Positions 21,359 to 33,736 of a DNA stretch of 64,000 nt are shown piece after piece. The DNA is from Haematobia irritans (taxonomy: Eukaryota > Arthropoda > Insecta > Diptera > Muscidae). Positions within the stretch are counted from its first letter, which is position 1; each line of letters begins with the position of its first letter. The position numbers and the translations under genes were made by a program. The DNA is taken from NCBI RefSeq assembly GCF_050003625.1, contig NC_134400.1:67350126-67414125 (forward strand), read 5' to 3'. The notes beneath the pieces were generated by a model. The model saw only the letters and a list, made by a program, of their open reading frames with translations. It was not told the origin of the DNA and ran no database searches.

Positions 21359-24300
21359 GGCCGCTTGTAGGCAGCACAAGCGGCCTTACAATGGTTCTCC
21401 TGATGAAAGGAGACATAGATATAGTTCTTATTCAGGAACCATACATATATAAGAACCAGATCTGTGAATTAAGCACTCCGGGTTTCAAACTTTTGCATAA
21501 TACCGGTAACGATATAAATCGAGCATGTATAATTGCTAAAAACAAACTAAACTAGTTTCTGCTTCCTTCATCGAGCAATGCACACTGTCGTAGCCAGTCT
21601 AGAGATATCCAAATGCAAATATTGGGTATATTCGGTCTACACGGGACATGATAGGGAGATGCCACCCTGTGCCGTTAAGACCTTAGTTGAGGAGTCACTA
21701 AAAATAAAGACAAAACTCATTATGGGATGCGATGCAAATGCACATCATAGTATTTGGGGAAGTAGTGACACTAATGCAAGGAGAGACTCGCTAATAGAGT
21801 TTATTTTGCGTACTAACCTGGTAGTTTGCAATAAGGGAGATGCACCAACCTTCGTCACCAGAAACAGACAAGAGGTTTTGGACGTCACGTTGACCTCTCC
21901 GGAACTGAATGATAAGATATCTGAGTGGCAAGTTTTGAGGGAACATAGCTTCTCAGATCATCGCTACATCAGTTTCAGATTGTCTGTTCGTACTTCAAAG
22001 ACCATATTTCCGCCAAATGTTAGGAAAGCTGATTGGAGTAGGTATAGGGAATCGTTCAATTTGGTGATACCGGAAATGCCAGAGTCAAATATGAGCACTG
22101 TGCAAGATATCGAACACGCAGTGGTGCGGATTACTAAGGCCTTCAACATGTCACTGAAAGCTGCTTGCCCTAGAGGAAAGCCAAGGGGAAAAACTCGGCC
22201 GCCATGGTGGACTACGGAGTTAAGTAATATGAGGAAATCCTGCAGGAAGCTCTTTAACAAAGCAAAGTCCACAAGAGCTCCGGAGGATTGGGATGAATCT
22301 GAGAGCATATAAACGAGAACTGAGAAGGTCTCAACAACACTCTTGGGATGATTACTGTAGCAGTATTGAGAATACGTCAGAGGCTTCCAGACTACGGAAG
22401 GTACTAGCATCCACTAACACCGCTCCAGGTTTCATTAAAACATCGGAGGGAAATTGGACAACCTCCAGTGAGGAGACGTTGGAGGTACTTTTGGACACAC
22501 ACTTCCCTGGAAATCAGACGGTTGAACCATGTTCCGGCGGTGTAACAGAGGCTCAGCGATCATTTCCTATCGAGGAAATTATGTCGGAATCTAGAATAAA
22601 ATGGGCTTTAAATAGCTTTGGACTATTCAAATCTCCCGGACCTGATGGAATTACTCCGGCGGGGTTACAGGCAGTGGCTGAAAGATTTATCCCCTGGTTG
22701 ACGGTGATATCTAAACGATGTGTAAACTTAGCATATATTCCAGAAAAGTGGAGGGAAACAAAAGTCGTCTTCATACCTAAAGCAGGAAAAGCCTCTCACT
22801 CGAGTGCGAAGGATTTCCGACCAATCAGCTTATCCTCATTCCTACTTAAGACCCTGGAGAGGATGATAGACATGTATCTTAGAACTAGCGTGGATTCAAG
22901 TTTGCTCTCGAAACGACAGCATGCATACTCGAAGGGCAGGTCTACTGAGACCGCATTGCATGAACTAGTCAGCTTTATTGAAAGCTCACTATCTGTCAAA
23001 GAATACACAATCGTGGCGTTTCTAGACATCGAAGGGGCGTTCAATAATGTCCATCCGAGCTCGATATTAAATGGACTGACAACTCTGAATGTTGATCCAG
23101 GTATACTTAGGCTGTTAGACGAACTTCTAATAAAGAGACGTATTTCAGTCACACTAGGGCAAGCAAACATACAAAGGTATGTGAACAGAGGCACTCCCCA
23201 AGGAGGAGTTCTGTCACCTCTTCTTTGGAATGTTGCTATAAACAACCTTCTGGTTTCCCTAGAAAAAGAAAGGATAAAAGTGGTGACATACGCAGATGAT
23301 GTGGCGCTAGCAGTCAGGGGAAAATTCCCATCCACAATCAGAGATATTATACAGAGAGCTCTCCGGATGACTGAGAAATGGGCGAAAGATAATGGTCTTG
23401 GTGTAAATCCAGCAAAGACAGAACTAGTCATGTACTGCAAAGACAGCAAAACTCCCACGGTTAGACCCATTTCCTTAGGGGGTACTGAAATTCCCTTTGG
23501 TGAGTGTGCAAAATACCTTGGCGTTATTTTGGACAGGAAGCTGAATTTTAGGCTTAGTATTGAAGAGAGGGCGAGAAAAGCCACGGTAGCTTTGTACTCG
23601 TGCAAAAAGGCAATAGGGAAAAAGTGGGGACTAAAACCAAAAATTGTGCATTGGCTATACACGGCAGTAGTTAGACCTATAATGCTGTATGGTGTTGTAG
23701 TCTGGTGGCCGGCACTTCAGAAACCGACTTGTTTAGATAAAGTTCAGCGTATGGCAAGCTTATGAATCTCAGGCGCATTTAGTAAGACAGGAACAGACTC
23801 CCTTAATGTCATGCTACATCTATTGCCTTTAGACATTTTGGCCAAACAGTCAGCTGCAACAACGGCTGTGCGGTTGCGCGAGCTATCGCTGTGGTCGGAA
23901 AAAATGTACGGTCATAGTTCGGTCCTCAAAGTAATGCCCGATGTGCCTAACGTAGTGGATTACACTTTGGCGAGTCCACTTTTCGACAAAAAGTTTGAAA
24001 CTCTAATTCCCAACAGTGAGGCGTGGTGTACACAGACCCCGGGGAATAAAATATATATAGATTTCTATACTGATGGCTCCAAATTGAATGGACAAGTTGG
24101 GTTCGGAGTGTATTCTAAAGATCCGGAAATTCGAATAGCGAAAAGACTACCTTACATATTCCAGGGGAACTAGAATCTGTTGGTATGCCTATGGCTACCT
24201 GCAAGCTCTTACTGCGTGAGAAGGCTGTCATGATGCAAATGTTCGTTGGGAGAATTGTAAGGATTGTAACGACACCAAGCAAATATGGCCCCATTTAAAC

Positions 24301-24621
24301 TTAAACCGCACACTAGATATGCTAGTGTTCTCGAGCCGCCAGATATCACTCCTGATATCTGCTATAACGGGTCGCTGCCTGATAGGCGATTTTGCAAAAA
24401 CTATTGGTGCGAAGTATAATGACTATTGTATGAGCTGTCATGATGCGGAGGAAAAGGAATCAATAAAACACCTCTTGTGTGAGTGTCCTGCATTTTGTGT
24501 AAGGCGTAAGCAAATGTTAGGGGCATATAGCTTCAGATTACTGGCGGACCTGGAAAACGCCAACTTAAGCAGTCTGCTAATGTTTTTGGAACAATCTGGT
24601 TGGTTCAACAGAAGAAAATAA
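21318..24621 (+). pseudogene. LINE-L ORF2, composite copy, inactivated
   Basis: The endonuclease starts at 21318 but the frame is lost at the snap-back inversion (21350-21394). It then resumes with CAVKTLVEES, GCDANAHHSIWGSSD and SDHRYISF. Further shifts occur near 22300. The reverse transcriptase is long and open, with FRPISLSSFLLKTLERM, FLDIEGAFNNVHP, GTPQGGVLSPLLWN and TYADDVALAV. A Cys codon at 23763 has become TGA. The RNase H domain starts (DFYTDGSKLNGQVGFG) but about 300 bp of it is deleted after RLPY near 24150. The C-terminal zinc region (CMSCHDAEEKES, LCECPAFC) ends at 24621. Confidence 0.9.
21350..21394. repeat. Perfect 19-bp inverted repeat at the ORF1/ORF2 junction
   Basis: The arm ccattgtaaggccgcttgt (21350-21368) is repeated exactly inverted at 21376-21394 with a 7-nt loop. 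All other LINE-L copies have only the left arm followed by gctgccttaaaa. The inverted block copies the reverse complement of the 25 bp including gctgcc, so it looks like a templated snap-back event private to this copy. It destroys the ORF2 frame. Confidence 0.9.
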
Positions 24622-24762
24622 TCGAGAAGGTTCAACGGTTAAAACTAGAAGTGCCAATATGTAATAGGTACTTTTAGTTAATGTGGTATCACAATGAATA
24701 GTCTAAGTGAGCCTGAATCTTAATCGGGGTGCCACTTTAACCTAACCTAACCTACTTTACAC

Positions 24763-25288
24763 ATTTGACAACATTTCACAACAGACTTAAACACAACACT
24801 AAGTCTGGGAATGTAGTACCTTTGACGAATCTCGTTAACAGCAGTTTCACTGTTCGCATGATGAAACAGGTTATGGTAATGCAAAATCAGCAGTTTCGTT
24901 AGATAACAATCTTTTGGTAGAATTGCTGGGTACATCAACTCCTCTGGTACATTGGCGTTGGATATTCGGCTATTTACTCTAAGAATTCCATCACTGTGGA
25001 GAAAAGGCGATAGTTTGTAAATAGAACTCCCTTTTGGTATATATTTGTTTTTTTTTTTTTTTTCGAGAGCCCAATCTCATTGAAAAAGCTTTCCCTTTGA
25101 GCTTGTTTTACCAATAATACTTCGGCAGCAGACATCTCACTTTGAGTTAGTTCGGTCACTGAGCGATAAGATTTATTAATCAAGAGTCGACAAAACATTA
25201 TAACGAAAGCAGCAGTTCTTAAAGCTCTTGTCCAGCGGGAAAAACGGTTAAGAAGAATCAGTGGTTCAGAAGCGGTCACTATATTCAA
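24763..25288 (-). pseudogene. BEL/Pao integrase N-terminal (zinc-binding) region and linker
   Basis: On the minus strand this continues from RNase H. First is a linker (LILLNRFSRWTRALRTAAFV, LTQSEMSAAEVLLVKQAQ). A poly-lysine codon run at about 25050-25065 breaks the frame. Then comes ILPKDCYLTKLLILHYHNLFHHANSE, carrying the HH pair, and RQRYYIP with VVKCCQMCKV, carrying the CC pair of the integrase H2C2 zinc-binding domain. It is interrupted immediately after CQMCKV by the composite LINE-L. Confidence 0.85.
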
Positions 25289-26089
25289 GCACTGCTTTAT
25301 TTCGACTTGAGTTGGAGCGGTATTTTGTAGCCTCGTCAGCTACATTTTGTTTTCCTGGAACCCAATGCCAATCAGCTATTTTCGAAAGGTGAAGTATCTC
25401 ACTCACGCGCGCGGCAACAAATTGGTGGTATTTTCTATGGTCTGATCGAATCCAGCTTAAGACTGTTTTCGAGTCAGACCAAAAAACCTTTTTCCGGATT
25501 TCAATATCATGCCCTTCAATTATATTATTGGCATATCGAGCGCCTATCAAGGCTGCCATCAATTCTAAATCGAATCGAAGCTAGTTTTAAAGGGACAACC
25601 CGAGTTTTCGATCCAATTAGGGCCACTACAAATTCATTGCCAGCAAAAATTCTAACATATGCGACAGCCGCGTATCCATTTTCGCTGGCATCAGCAAATA
25701 CATGGAGATCAACAACAGCAGTTTCATAATTAGGAATATGTTTTATGTAAAATCTTGGAATCATAAGTTCTTGAAGTTTCGGCAAATGGATAATCCATTT
25801 TTTTCCATTTTTCCACTTGCGGTTGTAAAACCGACTCATCCCAGCCTACCCCACTTCGCCAAATCTCCTGAAGTGTTATTTTTAAATACATTAAAAAGTT
25901 TCCAATCAGCCCCAATGGGTCGTAAACGCTCATAAGGATTTTTAGAAGTTCTCTTTTCGTAGGTTCTTTAGTTCCGATGAAAAGTTGGCTGTCTATTAAT
26001 AGTTTTCGAAATTTTAAAAGTAATGGTATCATCACAAGGCTTCCAAAATATCCCGAGCACCTTTTCAGTCTCAAATTTATCCAGACCAC
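25266..26089 (-). pseudogene. BEL/Pao connection and RNase H region
   Basis: Downstream of the reverse transcriptase the minus strand encodes SVYDPLGLIGNFLMYLKITLQEIW, the BEL-type connection segment (Pao retrotransposon peptidase-linked region). Next is DLHVFADASENGYAAVAYVR with the RNase H catalytic Asp. Then come VFWSDSKTVLSWI, carrying the second Asp, and ADWHWVPGKQNVADEATK. Frame changes near 25840 and 25560 break the reading. Confidence 0.85.
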
Positions 26090-27067
26090 TTAAGTACTTA
26101 TCCTCAGTCCTTTGAGCATCCAAACTCTCTAAAACCTCACTGCTGTTTGAACACCAGTTTCGCAAATCAAATCCCGTCTCGCTATGTATAAAATGCACAT
26201 TTTTTGAAACTTTTATGGCCTGATCCGCAGTGTCTGCAGAAAGCAGGAAATCATCGACGTAGTGATTGATGATTATAGCCGACACAGCCTCTGGATATTG
26301 AACTTCATATTTGGGCGCATGTACATTTTTAACGTATTGACAAATGCAAGGGGAACACGATGCTCCAAAAATTAAAACATTCATAATGTAGACATCAGGT
26401 TCTCTAGAAGCATCACAATTACGCCATAAAAATTTCTGAGCATAACGATCGTCTTCCTTTACAAAAATTCTATGAAACATCTGCTCAATGTCAGCTGTAA
26501 CTGCGTATTGTTTTTGCCTAAATCTAAAGAGTATACATGGTAGCGAAGCTAATAAATCTGGGCCCTTCAATAGCATAGAATTAAGTGACACCCCGTGCAC
26601 TTTCTCCGCCGCATCCCACACAATTCTAGTTTTATTTGGCTTATTTTTATTAAAAACTGAAAATATTGGAAGATACCACGACTTTCTTTCATTTTGGCAA
26701 TCAGTTGACAATTTAGAAATATAATTCTTTGCGGAATAGTCAGATATGGTCGATTCAAATACATTAAAAAGATCCTTATTTTTGTTCAGACCCTTCTCAA
26801 GACAAATCAATCTTTTTTTACCATCTCATAGCTTTGTGGAAATTCTATTATGTCATATCGCCATAATAGGGCTGTTTCATAATGTCCATTTGGCTTTTGC
26901 TTGGTATATTTTTCCAACATCGTTAATGCTCTTTGATCCTCCTTGCCGAGAGCATTCGGCTCACCGGTAATACCAGCGGTTTCTATTGTATAAAATTGCT
27001 TAACCAAATTTGCAAACATGGCAAGAATAAAAATGTTTATGACATATTTCACTGGATACCTCTCCAC
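25968..27067 (-). pseudogene. BEL/Pao reverse transcriptase
   Basis: On the minus strand: an N-terminal lead (KQFYTIETAGIT, EDQRALTMLEKYTK, ALLWR), then YLPIFSVFNKNKPNKTRIVWDAAEK, LLKGPDLLASLPCILFRFRQ, VTADIEQMFHRI, FGASCSPCICQYV, and the catalytic box HYVDDFLLS. This is the DUF1758/Pao-type polymerase order. A frame change near 26810 separates the lead from the palm. The first catalytic D (TADIEQMF) and YVDD are intact, so inactivation is by frame breaks. Confidence 0.9.
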
Positions 27068-27583
27068 ATATTAACCTTCCCAATCGGGTACATAATGCAA
27101 TCGGTTGGCCCAATTCCCCCTCTCGTATACGTTTAGTGGCACACAAATTACTATTGTTTAACCCAATCAATACAGATGGTTCAGCATTTAAGAAGCTTTT
27201 TATTGGTAAACCCTTCAAATGTGAAAATTGTTCAAACAAACTCAAATAGTCTACGGTTTGGGAAGTAAGTCACAAATATTTTACAGTACGCACCTCAATA
27301 TTATGCGGCTTTTCATTTCCATCAGATACTTTGACAGTAAGCTTCATGGATTCAGATTCACTTCTTTCAACGTTGTTTGTCCACTTTAAGCATAAAGACT
27401 CGATATCACCTTCTAGCCTTAACTCTTCGGCAATTCTACTATCCATAAGACTAACCGAAGAACCTTCGTCAATAAAATCATAGGTATCCACAAAGTTATT
27501 TTGATTTCCATAAACTCGTATTGGCGTAATTTTAAATAAAATTTTATTTTGTAATCCATTGTGTAATCCATTGTTCGTGTTCA
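27000..27583 (-). pseudogene. BEL/Pao aspartic protease region
   Basis: The minus strand encodes ILFKITPIRVYGN, then DTYDFIDEGSSVSLMDSRIA, a retroviral-type protease core in which the catalytic motif is D-E-G-S in place of the D-D-G-S form usual in this domain. LCLKWTNNVE follows. After a break near 27270 it continues FEQFSHLKGLPIKSF and PSVLIGLNNSNLC. It resembles DUF1758. The LINE-L insertion at 27584-32473 separates it from the zinc knuckle of gag. Confidence 0.85.
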
Positions 27584-27688
27584 TTCTTCAACCGTCGAAC
27601 TGAACGGACGTGTTTTCTAATAGCGGAGTATTTCATCGTAATAAGTACTTATTACGAATTTCATGTGTGGTGGAAATAATAAACCACC

Positions 27689-28889
27689 ATGCAGCGAAAT
27701 TCAAAGTCATCCACTGGGTTGCTAACTTCAGGGCCCAGTGGACGGGTAACGACTGAAGTTATAAATTTGGGCAGCGACCAAGAGTCAGGCCCAATTAGTC
27801 GACCTGTAGACGGGTCGACTGGCGGTGACACTTTGGCAAGTCGAACCTTTTCTAAGGTGACGACATCAAAAGGAGGCAATCCCTCTTGAAAGAGATTCAA
27901 GGAACGAAGAAATGCTTTGTTTATCCTAAAGAAATTAGGATCTGTCGACCCAAGCACGCTGTCGGCTAAGCAAAGCGATTCCTTAAAATGGGCTCAAGGA
28001 ATTCTTAAAGCTGGAAAAAGGGAGCGATCACCGGATGAGCTGCCATCCTCTAAACGGGATCAAAGATCGTTTGCCTCAGTTGCAAAAGACAGCCTTGTGA
28101 TGGCTATTATTAATAAAGGAGCATTGGACGGTATGATTCCAAGGCAAAAATGGGGGGAAATTGAGAACGCGATGTCTGGTGTCTACTCAGAGGTGCGAAA
28201 AAATTTTCCCGGACAAAGTCCTCCACAACAAGATGCTGGATGGTATCAAGGACGATATAAGTTAATAGCTTTTGCGGACCAGAGGTTTATAGATTGCTTT
28301 ATGTTTGAAGTTTGGGAAGGAGCCGCTTTGGAGTTAATCGATAAAAAAGACATACCGGCTAAACCTAGGGCACATGCATGGATACCGGCAAACCCTCCTG
28401 ATCCTGAGTCAATACTAGAGAGACTAAAAGAATGTAACCCAGATCTTCCAACCGCCGATTGGAAGGTTGGTCGTTTGGATGAGGTGGATGAACCAAGACG
28501 ACATGCGGTGTTTATATTAAACATAGAATCGCTGCCACATCTAACCCAGACCCAAGGACGTGTAAGTTATGGCTTTCATGATATCCATATAAAGGTACAC
28601 AAAAGCGATCAGCCAAAGGATTCCGGACAAGCCTCCGGTAGAGTCAGCAGCGAAAAAAACTCCTAGCGAAGCCGAAGGAGACATAAAACCTGCAGACTAT
28701 GGCGAAAATCATATGCGGGAAGTTTCTACAGGCTCAAACCTCACCAAAGCTGAACCGCGGATTGTTGCGAGAGTCACCGAGATCTGTGAAGAGGAAGCCC
28801 TTGATGACTCAATTGAAGCGGCTGATGTGACGGTTGTTGAAAATTTGGATGGTTCTACGGTTCCTCCAGATAAATCTTCACCATTGTAA
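27689..28889 (+). pseudogene. LINE-L copy 2 ORF1
   Basis: The frame matches the 407-codon ORF1 but has a TGA at 27887 (CGA in other copies), an internal loss near 28300 (the FKAALMLIG block is missing) and a frame change near 28625. The DUF4780-like block is otherwise recognisable (KWGEIENAMSGVYSEV, RYKLIAFADQ, DWKVGRLDEVDE). Confidence 0.88.
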
Positions 28890-31800
28890 GGCCGCCTGTG
28901 CTGCCTTAAAAATTCTCCTGATGAAAGGAGACATAGATATAGTTCTTATTCAAGAACCATACATATATAAGAACAAGATCTGTGAATTAAGCACTCCGGG
29001 TTTCAAACTTTTGCATAATACCGGTAACGATATAAATCGAGCATGTGTAATAGCTAAAAACGAACTAAACTTGTTTCTGCTTCCTTCATTGAGCAATGCA
29101 GACACTGTCGTAGCCAGTCTAGAGATATCCAAATGCAAATAATGGGTATCTTCGGTCTACATGGGACATGATAGGGAGATGCCACCCTGTGCCGTTAAGA
29201 CCTTAGTTGAGGAGTCACTAAAAACATAGACAAAACAAAGACAATGGGATGCGATGCAAATGCACATCATAGTATTTTGGGGAAGTAGTGATACTAATGC
29301 AATGGGAGAGTCGCTAATAGAGTTTATTTTGCATAGTAACCTGGTTGTTTGTAGTAAGGAAGATGCACCAACCTTCGTCATCAAAAACAGGCAAGAGGTT
29401 TTGGGCGTCACATTGGCCTCTCCGGAACTGAATGATAAGATATCTAAGTGGCAAGTTTTGAGGGAACATAGCTTCTCAGGTCATCGCTACAACAGTTTCA
29501 CATTGGCTGTTCGTAAATCAAAGACCACATTTCCGCCAAATGTTAGGAAAGCTGATTGGAATAGGTATATGGAATCGTTCAATTTGATGATACCGGAAAT
29601 GCCAGAGTCAAATATGAGCACTGTGCAAGATATCGAACACGCAGTGGAGCGGATTACTAAGGCCTTCAACATGTCATTGAAAGCTGCTTGCCCTAAAAGA
29701 AAGCCAAGGGGAAAAACTCGGCCACCATGGTGGACTACGGAGTTAAGTAATATGAGGAAATTCTGCAGGAAGCTCTTTAACAAAGCAAAGTCCACAAGAG
29801 CTCCGGAGGATTGGGACACTTACAAGATGAATCTGTGAGCATATAAACGAGAACTGAGAAGGTCTCAACAAAACTCTTGGGATGATTACTGTAGCAGTAT
29901 TGAGAATACGTCAGAGGCTTCCAGACTACGGAAGGTACTAGCATCCACTAACACCGCTCCCGGTTTCATTAAAATATCGGAGGGAAATTGGACAACGTCC
30001 AGTGAGGAGACGTTGGAGGTACTTTTGGACACACACTTCCCTGGAAATCAGACGGTTGAACCATGTTCTGGCGCAGCGGTCATTTCCTATCGAGGAAATT
30101 GTGTCGGAATCTAGAATAAAATGGGCTTTAAATAGCTTTGGACCATTCAAATCCCCCGGACCTGATGGAATTACTCCGGCGGAATTACAAGCAGTGGCTG
30201 AAAGAGTTATCCCCTGGTTGACGGTGATATATAAACGATGTGTAAACTTAGCATATATTCCACAAAAGTGGAGGGAAACAAAAGTCGTCTTCATACCTAA
30301 AGCAGGAAAAGCCTCTCACTCGAGTGCGAAGGATTTCCGACCAATCAGCTTATCCTCATTCCTACTTAAGACCCTGGGGAGGATGATAGACATATATCTT
30401 AGAAGTAGAGTGGATTTAAGTTTGCTCTCGAAACGACAGCATGCATACTCGAAGGGCAGGTCTACTGAGACCGCATTGCATGAACTAGTCAGCTTTATTG
30501 AAAGCTCACTATCTGTCAAAGAATACACAATCGTGGCGTTTCTAGACATCGAAGGGGCGTTCAATAATGTCCATCCGAGCTCGATATTAAATGGACTGAC
30601 AACTCTGAATGTTGATCCAGGTATACTTAGGCTGTTAGACGAACTTCTAAGGAAGAGACGCATTTCAGCCACACTAGGACAAGCAAACATACAAAGTTAT
30701 GTGAACAGAGGCACTCCCCAAGGAGGAGTTCTATCACCTCTTATTTGGAATGTTGCTATAAACAACCTTCTGGTTTCCCTAGAAAAAGAAAGGATAAAAG
30801 TGGTGGCATGCGCAGATGATGTGGCGCTAGCAGTCAGGGGAAAATTCCCATCCACAATCAGAGATATTATACAGAGAGCTCTCCGGCTGACTGAGAAATG
30901 GGCGAAAGATAATGGTCTTGGTGTAAATCCAGCAAAAACAGAACTAGTCATGTACTGCAAAGATCGCAAAACTCCCACGGTTAGGCCCATTTCCTTAGGG
31001 GGTATTGAAATTCCCTTTGGTGATTGTGCAAAATACCTTGGCGTTATTTTGGACAGGAACCTGAATTTTAGGATTAATATTGAAGAAAGGGCGAGAAAAG
31101 CCACGATAGCTTTGTACTCGTGCAAAAAGGCAATAGGGAAAAAGTGGGGACTAAAACCAAAAATTGTGCATTGGCTATACACGGCAGTAGTTAGACCTAT
31201 AATGCTATATGGTGTTGTAGTCTGGTGGCCGGCACTTCAGAAACCGACTTGTTTAGATAAAGTTCAGCGTATGGCGAGCTTATGTATCTCAGGAGCATTT
31301 AGTAAGACAGGAACAGACACCCTTAATGTCATGCTACATCTATTGCCTATAGACATTTTGGCCAAACAGTCAGATGCAACAACGGCTGTGCGGTTGCGCG
31401 AGCTATGGCTGTGGTCGAAAAAAATGTACGGTCATAGTTCGGTCCTCAAAGTAATGCCAGATGTGACTAAAGTAGTGGATTACACCCTGGCAAAACCACT
31501 TTTCGACAAAAAGTTTGAAACTCTAATTCCCAACAGTGAGGCGCGGTGTACACAGACCCCGGGGAATAAAAGATATATAGATTTCTATACTGATGACTCT
31601 AAATTGAATGGACAAGTGGGGTTCGGAGTATATTCTAAAGATCTGGAAATTCGAATAGCGAAAAGATTACCTAATCACTGCAGTGTTTTTCAGGTTGAAA
31701 TATTGGCAATAAGAGAGGTGGCGAATTGGCTGAGAAGTAATGTTCCTACAAATATTGGCATTAATATATACTCAGACAGTCAACCTGCAATAAAATCCTT

Positions 31801-32371
31801 GGACTCTGTGTTCCTTAACTCGAAAACGGCCATAGACTGCCGCAAATCTCTCAACGAGATGGCTGATGGAACATACCGGGGAACTGCGAAGCAAATGTGT
31901 TAGCAAGGCTAGGAACTACCTTATATATTCCAGGGGAACTAGAATCTGTTGGTATGCCTCTGGCCACCTGCAAGCTCTTACTGCGTGAGAAGGCTGTTAT
32001 GATGGCCAATATTCGATGGGAATTGCAAGGGTTGTAACGACACCAAGCAAATATGGTCCCATTTAAACTTAAACCACACACTAGATATGCTAGTGTTCTC
32101 AAGGCATCAGATAGCACTCCTGATATCTGCTATAACGGGTCGCTGCCTGATAGGCGAATTTGCAAAAACTATAGGTGCGAAGTATAATGACTATTGTATA
32201 AGCTGCCTTGATGTGAAGGAAAAGGAATCAATTAAACACCTCTTGTGTGAGTGTCCTGCTTTTTGTGTAAGGCGTAAGCGAATTTTAGGAGCATATAGCT
32301 TTAGATTACTGGCGGACCAGGAAAACGTTAACTTAAGCAGTTTGTTAATGTTTTTGGAGCAATCTGGTTGA
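28849..32371 (+). pseudogene. LINE-L copy 2 ORF2
   Basis: The endonuclease start VLRFLQINLHHCKAAC is intact. A stop after LEISKCK (near 29140), a frame break near 29230, a stop near 29836 and a small deletion near 30075 split it. The reverse transcriptase from about 30080 is open and includes FLDIEGAFNNVHP and GTPQGGVLSPLIWN. The catalytic box reads CADDVAL where the others have YADDVAL, so the usual Tyr is replaced by Cys. RNase H begins DFYTDDSKLNGQ and includes YSDSQPAIKS, but a deletion near 31865 removes the end of the domain. Confidence 0.88.
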
Positions 32372-32488
32372 TTCCACAAAAGTAAATAATAGAGAAGGTT
32401 CAGTGGTTAAAACTAGAATAGTCTAAGTGAGCCTGAAATTTAATCTGGCTGCCACTTTAACCTAACCTAACCTATTGTGCGTGTTTAC

Positions 32489-32864
32489 TTCGTGTTTGTT
32501 TTTTTTTTTTTTTGACAATTCTCAGTCCACATGTTATGTTGCTTTTGCAAATTCCATAATGTTTTCGTAAACATAACTTGCATAGCTTAAACATTCTCAC
32601 CATATCCCACCTTTCATTCCTATCCTCAGCTAAGAATTCTGAGCAAAGAGAAATGTTCTTACAACTCTTCTCACAAACTGGACAAGTTTGTTCTCTTTGA
32701 TCTGAGTGTGCATGTACATAAGCAGGTTTCTGTCGGCTACGTACATTCTCTGCTGCTGCATATACATTGCTGCTGTTCTCAAAACTTACGCAGCTAGCAG
32801 AAACTCCAATGTCAATCCAATCAGCGAATGATGACAGATTAGCATTTCTATTGTCATTCATCAA
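32489..32864 (-). pseudogene. BEL/Pao gag end with cysteine-rich knuckle
   Basis: Minus strand: SSFADWIDIGVSASCVSFENS, then CPVCEKSCKNISLCSEF, RWDMVRMFKLCKLCLRKHYG and C. The spaced cysteines with a His form the zinc knuckle seen at the gag-protease boundary of BEL/Pao elements. The frame ends in a lysine-rich run (32503-32520) next to the LINE-L insertion. Confidence 0.8.
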
Positions 32865-33573
32865 CTTTGTGTGCTCCCCAATTGAGTTGTAAACTTGGTG
32901 GCATTTTAAGAATTAAATCTTGCAACAGGGAAGATTTATTTATTTCTTCGTGTAATCCGCAAGCTTCAATCATGGCCTTTAAGCCTTTGACTTCAACAGC
33001 AAATGTGGTAATTGAGTCTAGCTTATTGGAATTTACTAAAGGCAGACGTTTAATTTTATTCTTCAACGCATTAAATATGTTTTCAGGCTGGCCGAAAAGA
33101 AGTCGTAGTGTTGACATAGCCGCTGACACCCAAGATGGGTGTATAAGAATGTTTTGAACTGCCTTCAATGCATCCCCATGTAGTGATTTTTCAAGTCTTA
33201 CGAGATTCTCCGCATCTGTTAGTCCACAAACGTTTGTGGATCACTGATAAGTGGAACTAAATAAAGGCCACTCTTCTGTATTGCCAGAGAAAAATGGAAG
33301 TTCCTTTGGCACAGTTTGCCGTGCGCATATTTGTTGTTGGGTAAGATCCCTTTGGGTTGTGTTTGTAATTGAATGACTGCTGAGTTGATTTATTGTTGAG
33401 TTGGTTACGCACTGATTTTCGGAACTCGAACGGACAATCGGATTCACGAAATTGAAATATCTTGTTTGATCAATGTACGGCTCATTTAGGTTAGAATTTT
33501 GTGCATACTTATGATTAAGCAATAAATTTTGTGGTTCTGCATTGTTGCTGGCTTGTGCTGATAACATTGGCAC
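32854..33573 (-). pseudogene. BEL/Pao gag core (DUF1759-like)
   Basis: Minus strand: TVPKELPFFSGNTEEWPLFSSTYQ starts the DUF1759 gag domain, a very characteristic BEL motif. A stop or frame change near 33241 interrupts it, and it resumes with NIFNALKNKIKRLP, ITTFAVEVKGLKAMIEACG and LPPSLQLNWG. This is the structural protein that would assemble the particle. Confidence 0.85.
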
Positions 33574-33736
33574 AGAATGCCGGTTATTCGTTGAGTTAGT
33601 TTGGGTTGAGGTTATATTGGAAGTAAATAGACTGTAATAAAGGTATTATTGTTCCAGGTTCATGTTGTGTCACCGAAGTTGTTCGGTCTGCATCGCGTAG
33701 TATATTTCCTCTATTTATCGACTGCTTGATTAGTCT

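Larger units (their letters stand above)
19705..24753 (+). mobile_element. Composite LINE-L insertion: endonuclease fragment joined to a full-length copy
   Basis: A single target duplication, actttacac, flanks the whole block (19696-19704 and 24754-24762), and the BEL integrase frame reads across it when the block is removed. Inside, about 320 bp of LINE-L endonuclease sequence (19705 to about 20028) is followed after a few extra bases by the normal LINE-L 5' end (near 20031) and a complete 5'-to-3' copy ending in the CCTAA tail. Both parts have the same orientation. One insertion event joining two templates is the simplest reading. Confidence 0.88.
27584..32473 (+). mobile_element. LINE-L copy 2, full length, in the BEL gag-protease region
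   Basis: It starts ttcttcaaccgtcgaactg and ends with the CCTAA tail at 32473. The flanks attgttcgtgttca (27570-27583) and attgtgcgtgttta (32474-32487) form a 14-bp target duplication with two mismatches. It lies in opposite orientation to the BEL element. Both ORFs are broken. Confidence 0.9.

Noticed and set aside
22796..23662. A 288-codon antisense frame in LINE-L reverse transcriptase, recurring at 44167-45033 and in parts at 30316-31182 and 35440-35880
   Set aside because: It is the antisense shadow of the conserved RT coding sequence. It recurs because the copies are nearly identical. No start context or known domain is present.
19705..24753. Two independent LINE-L insertions side by side
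   Set aside because: Only the outer limits have a target duplication, and the BEL integrase frame closes across it. No duplication flanks the full-length copy alone.
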